From contig CATNEN010000038.1 of the NCBI GenBank assembly GCA_950097015.1, positions 2,109,501 to 2,173,500 of the forward strand: a stretch of DNA of 64,000 nt. The letters are read 5' to 3'. Below the pieces are notes generated by a model. It did no database searches and was not told where the DNA came from. It saw only the letters and a program-made list of their open reading frames with translations. Of the stretch, positions 60,241 to 64,000 are shown one piece after another (the stretch's first letter is position 1; every line of letters begins with the position of its first letter). This stretch comes from Macrostomum hystrix. Its lineage: Eukaryota; Platyhelminthes; Macrostomidae. The position numbers were made by a program, and so were the translations under genes.

Positions 60241-60325
60241 AATATTTTTCGATGTTACGACCATTTGTTTTAACTTTTATTTTTTCCGGTACTGGTACTG
60301 TTACTGGTACTGGAAAATAGGACGT

Positions 60326-60450
60326 TGTGCTGAAGTGCTTGGTCTTGGTGCTGCTGTTGTTGCGCCGTCTTCTACTGCATTGTTTGGCCTTGCTGTTGCT
60401 CGTCGAGCTGCTTTAGTCAAGCGACTTAAAAAACTTTTCTTAGGTGGCAT
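60326..60450 (-). pseudogene. N-terminal coding piece of the Helitron RepHel frame
   Basis: The frame starts at an ATG (60450-60448) with MPPKKSFLSRLTKAARR and reaches RPSTSAQ at the insertion point of the MULE-like element. The same three residues SAQ begin the continuation at 40825, because they are encoded by the target-site duplication. The basic start is common in DNA-binding transposon proteins. Confidence 0.75.
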
Positions 60451-61198
60451 CTGAAAGTTAGAAGTAGTCCGAATGACAGGGGACCTGTGTTGAAAAATCT
60501 TTCTCTTCTCTTCAGTGGGAGAGGCTAAGCCTCTGTATATTTTAGCAAAGCACTGTACGCCAGCCTCTCTCTTTCTTCTATCCCAGGCTGGCTGGAGAGA
60601 AATATCGACCGGAGAGCCCTGCGCACTGGGACGCCACCGCACTCACCGCACTCAGTCTCAGTGCTGCTTGGGGGCCAGTAGACAGTCTAGGGGTTTGGGC
60701 TGTGTACATTCACGGCTTGAAATACAATGTACAGTCTGGGGCTTCGGCGCCCGGGGAAGGGAGGGGGTGGCTGTAATAAAATTTGGCCCGCAGAGTGGCG
60801 GAGGGGAGTTGGGGTGGCTGTCCTCGGAAAACAAAAAGTGACTCACTTTGAGATGATGCAGCTTTGCTCTGGATTGAGTAGAGATGTTCAAAATTGACAG
60901 CATTGTTGGAAAACATGTAAAGTGTAAGTGGATCAAATTAGGAGAAAATCTGACAAAGTGGGGCGACGATATGTCGAATTGAGTGATTTTTTGACGATTT
61001 TTGAGCAGTTTTTTGCACTTTTGAGCAGGAAGGAAATGATTTTTCGGGAATTTGAGTAGCCTATTGCACTCAGCGTAGGTGGTTTTAGGTATGTGCAAAG
61101 TTTGGTGCGATTTGGTTGAGCGGTTTCGGCGTCTATAAAGACAAAAGGTTGCACACAGACAGACAGACAGACAGAGTTTTCACTTTTATATATATAGA

Positions 61199-62443
61199 TT
61201 TCTGAAATAACTAAAGAAAGCATCTAACTGAAGAATTAACATTGCATGTCTTCAAAGACAGTCACTGAGAAGCTTGTATTGAGCAGTTTAGTTAAATTAA
61301 AAAGCAACGTTGGTTAGAACCTGAGGAGAAGGACATTTCCAGACAGCTCAGCAGATTAATCATAATCCCGCGCAATTCAGGAAGACAAAGCGGCGAAGGG
61401 CTCTGAACACATTTCTGAGCACATTTCTGAGCACATTTTTGAGGCCGCCGGCCGGCCCCAAACCCCATGGGCAAAATCTCCCAAAGCCAATCTGGCAGTT
61501 TGATAATCCGCGTCTCACACAATGTCGATGTTGTCGCTAACTGTGACCGCTAGATTCAGTCTTTAATCTTTTATTTATAACAATTTTTAATTTTCGAATT
61601 GCACGCATGCCTGTTCGTGATTAAAAAATGCTTCTTACGCTACTTAACTAAGTAGCTTGGCAATTTTCGCGACTTTTCATTGTTTGATATTACTTGATTG
61701 CATCCGCCCCAGTTGGGCCAGATGTGTAGACGACAGCACAGCCGCAGGCATCTGAAGTCTGCGTACGGCTGTTCAGTCCATGGACTGGGGGGACGCCACA
61801 CCCACCCTCGATTACCCCAGCTAATGCCAGTACCCATTTAACAGCCAGCTGGGTGAACTGAAGCAATGGAGAGTTAAGTGTCTTGCTAAATGGACACAAA
61901 TTGTGCCAGTGGAGTTGGGAATCGAACCCCGGACATATCAATCGTGAGTCCGACGCACTTCCAGTGTCTGAAACTAAAGTCGGGAATTCCAAAAGCCGCT
62001 AACTTTTGTCAAGGATTTCCCCAAAAAATCTACAAAAAGTCCCAAATTTTGCTGGGAATAAAGTTTCGAAAGTTTCCAAACTAAAAAATATTTACTCGAA
62101 TAACATTGTAAGTAAATCTCAGTTTTTTCTAGAAGTTTAGGGAAATATATATTTTTTTCACATGTGTCAGAGCTGAAAATTCCCCTTCAATATCGAAATA
62201 TTTACTACTCTGTTCTAATCTTTAAGAAAATTCACAACTGAGTGACTTCTAGGCAAACACGTTCTTTCTGGGCTGGCAACATGAAAGTAATCAATCATTT
62301 TGGACCCGAGAACCTGGCCCAAGCTGCTTCAGCATATGCGGCAGGCCAGTCAATATTCTGCTTCACGGACAGACAGGACACAGTTTGCTAAATCATGGAA
62401 AAGACTGCATTTTCACTTTGCAGAAGCGCAAAAATAAAGAGAA
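61199..62443. other. Flank of the Helitron with one SINE
   Basis: Apart from the SINE at 61690-61975, I see no gene. The direct repeat gagcacatttctgagcacat near 61408 is short. Confidence 0.4.
61690..61975 (-). mobile_element. tRNA-derived SINE
   Basis: On the minus strand the head reads gcgtcggactcacgattgat and ggggttcgattcccaactc, an A-box-like and B-box pair. The body follows with tttagcaagacacttaactc, acccagctggctgttaaatg and ggactgaacagcc. This body resembles a type shared by several invertebrate SINE families. A decayed relative lies at 1525-1690. Confidence 0.7.
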
Positions 62444-63286
62444 GAGATGAGACAGGAGAAATGAGACAGGAGAGATGAGACAGGAGAGATGAGACAGGAG
62501 AGATGAGACAGGAGAGATTAGACAGGAGAGATGAGACAGGAGAGATGAGAAAGGAGAGACGAGACAGGAGAGAGATGAGAGGAGACAGGAGAGAGATGAG
62601 AGGAGTGAGGAGAGAGATGAGAGGAGACAGGAGAGAGATGAGAGGAGACAGAAGAGAGATGAGAGGAGACAGGAGAGAGATAAGAGGAGACAGGAGAGGG
62701 ATGAGAGGAGACAGGAGAGAGATGAGAGGAGACAGAAGAGAGATGAGAGGAGACAGGAGAGAGATAAGAGGAGACAGGAGAGGGATGAGAGGAGACAGGA
62801 GAGAGATGAGAGGAGACAGGAGAAAGATGAGAGGAGACAGAAGAGAGATGAGAGGAGACAGGAGAGAGATGAGAGGAGACAGAAGAGAGATGAGAGGAGA
62901 CAGGAGAGAGATGAGAGGAGACAGGAGAGAGATGAGAGGAGACAGGAGAGAGATGAGAGGAGACAGGAGAGAGATGAGAGGAGACAGAAGAGAGATGAGA
63001 GGAGACAGGAGAGAGATAAGAGGAGACAGGAGAGGGATGAGAGGAGACAGGAGAGAGATGAGAGGAGACAGGAGAAAGATGAGAGGAGACAGAAGAGAGA
63101 TGAGAGGAGACAGGAGAGAGATGAGAGGAGACAGAAGAGAGATAAGAGGAGACAGGAGAGAGATGAGAGGAGACAGGAGAGGGATGAGAGGAGACAGGAG
63201 AGAGATGAGAGGAGACAGGAGAGGGATGAGAGGAGACAGGAGAGAGATAAGAGGAGACAGGAGAGGGATGAGAGGAGACAGGAGAG
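62444..63286 (+). repeat. Purine-rich minisatellite, 21-bp unit, with a 15-bp start
   Basis: The first copies are 15 bp (gatgagacaggagag). The main unit is 21 bp, gagaggagacaggagagaga plus t. Variants (aagaga, aaagat, agggat, gataag) recur in order, showing duplicated blocks. One strand is nearly pure purine. Long frames on both strands are repeat artefacts. Confidence 0.93.
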
Positions 63287-64000
63287 AGCGTACTAATGCT
63301 GCGGTGCTTAGGTTTCAGCAATTAGCAAGGAGCAACCATACAATGACTCTCAGCGCAAATTGAGACTTTCGATGCCTGATATTGCTACAAACTAAGGCCT
63401 AATGAAAGCATTCCTTTCTAACACGAAAAAGATTGTCCACCTGTGGTTCGCAGTACTTGGCCTGCACTCTTGTTGATGATGCATTTATGGCAGCCAGGGC
63501 AGTCAGGCAGTGTACAAATTAACTGTGCAGTCTTCACCCAAAATTAATGTGGCTACGACTCTAAAACAGCTTCGCTTAACCTAATTTTGCCAGCCAGCAA
63601 TTTTTTAAGACAGCCAAGCCTGCAAGCCAAGTCCCAGTCGCAGGCTCTGCTAGTCCTGACGATAATTGTCCAGGTCAGGCCATGAAAAAACTCCCCCAAG
63701 CTTCAGCGACTGTTTCCAGAAGCCCTTGAAGCCCAATGAGTTGGTTTAGGCCGCACTTTTCACTATTCAGCGGTGTGTGACGCTAATTTGATTCGGCTGG
63801 TCTGCTACGAAAGCTGGCATGAGTTGATTGCTGATCCGGAGAGGAAGAAAATCCTCGGCGAATGAGGAAGGCGGAACAAAATAGAGCTGGCCAGAAATGA
63901 GGCCGGAAATTTCGGTGGAAACTTTGGAAAAAGAAGAAGAAAATTTGTCGGAAAATCAAGACCATAGAAAGAATGATGAAGCGTGGGATGAAGTGGGATG
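63287..64000. other. Right end of the window, no recognised gene
   Basis: Unique sequence. A segment near 63510-63560 resembles SINE body sequence in intron 3 of the coiled-coil gene. Nothing else was recognised. Confidence 0.35.

Larger units (their letters stand above)
40826..60325 (+). mobile_element. 19.5-kb foldback-type MULE-like transposon with 184-bp satellite arms
   Basis: Both ends begin acgtcctattttccagtacc. The outer 85 bp at 40826-40910 and 60241-60325 match as reverse complements. Inside each is an array of the same 184-bp unit in inverted orientation (40911-42849 and 48174-60240). The core 42850-48173 holds one gene. The 8-bp duplication tgtgctga flanks it (40818-40825 and 60326-60333), as expected for MULE-type insertion. 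Long inverted repeats built of tandem units recall Drosophila FB/NOF and sea urchin TU elements. The perfect ends and duplication point to a young insertion. Some known MULEs, for example plant Kaonashi elements, also carry Ulp1-like proteases. Confidence 0.9.
38630..61198 (-). mobile_element. Defective Helitron, split by the 19.5-kb MULE-like element
   Basis: On the minus strand the 5' end is TCTATATATATAAAAGTG, starting at 61198, preceded by A. It is followed by the GTCTGTCTGTCTG stretch and an aaaccgctcaaccaaatcgc segment typical of animal Helitrons. The 3' end is CTAG (38633-38630) followed by T, with a possible TGCCC/GGGCA hairpin about 7 bases inside. Insertion between A and T is the Helitron rule. 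Without the insert it is about 3.1 kb and keeps only the N-terminal part of the RepHel frame; the Rep (HUH) and helicase parts are missing. It is therefore non-autonomous. The 5' end is clear; the 3' end is less certain. Confidence 0.7.

Noticed and set aside
40826-60325. Polinton/Maverick or other large virus-like element
   Set aside because: There is no polymerase, integrase, packaging ATPase or capsid gene, and the target duplication is 8 bp, not the 6 bp of Polintons. The protease is part of a transposase fusion.
62503-63363. 286-codon Arg/Asp-rich frame and its antisense Ser/Pro frame
   Set aside because: Both follow the 21-bp purine-rich minisatellite and have no unique coding part.

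Overview
This window is nuclear DNA of an animal. The host genes are split by spliceosomal introns (GT/AG, plus one apparent GC/AG), and they include a Rab10-type GTPase and a Src-family tyrosine kinase. The rest is dominated by animal-type transposons, tRNA-derived SINEs and many minisatellites. The mix suggests a repeat-rich aquatic invertebrate, but I cannot name the phylum from this sequence alone.

Host genes. A three-exon Rab10 gene lies on the minus strand (3362-4675). A three-exon Src-family kinase lies on the plus strand (17394-20084). A five-exon coiled-coil protein of unknown identity lies on the minus strand (25392-29889). One first-exon-like coding segment with a cysteine cluster lies on the plus strand (36904-37392). 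Exon boundaries were worked out by matching splice sites and reading-frame phase. Almost every long intron, and several gene flanks, holds a private minisatellite (14 to 31 bp units).

Mobile DNA. A 6.9-kb DNA transposon (about 5954-12873) has 13-bp terminal inverted repeats and carries a seven-exon, 874-codon gene with a candidate DDE domain. Both ends hold clusters of a TGTCCCGACATCGAGA motif. A mariner element with an intact DD34D transposase (11019-12377) sits inside it. A Merlin-like remnant lies at 14416-14848.

The most striking object is an exactly 19,500-bp element at 40826-60325. Each end has an 85-bp terminal sequence followed by an array of a 184-bp unit, and the two arrays are in opposite orientation (10.5 copies on the left, 65.5 on the right). 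They enclose a 5.3-kb core with one two-exon gene. Its product joins a MULE-like DDE transposase, an Ulp1-type (C48) cysteine protease and a C-terminal PHD finger. An 8-bp duplication TGTGCTGA flanks the element. It is inserted in the N-terminal coding region of a defective Helitron (38630-61198, minus strand); removing the insert and one duplication copy restores the Helitron reading frame. This is a nested pair: a giant foldback-type MULE inside a Helitron.

The right end (61199-64000) holds a SINE, a purine-rich minisatellite and sequence in which I recognise nothing.
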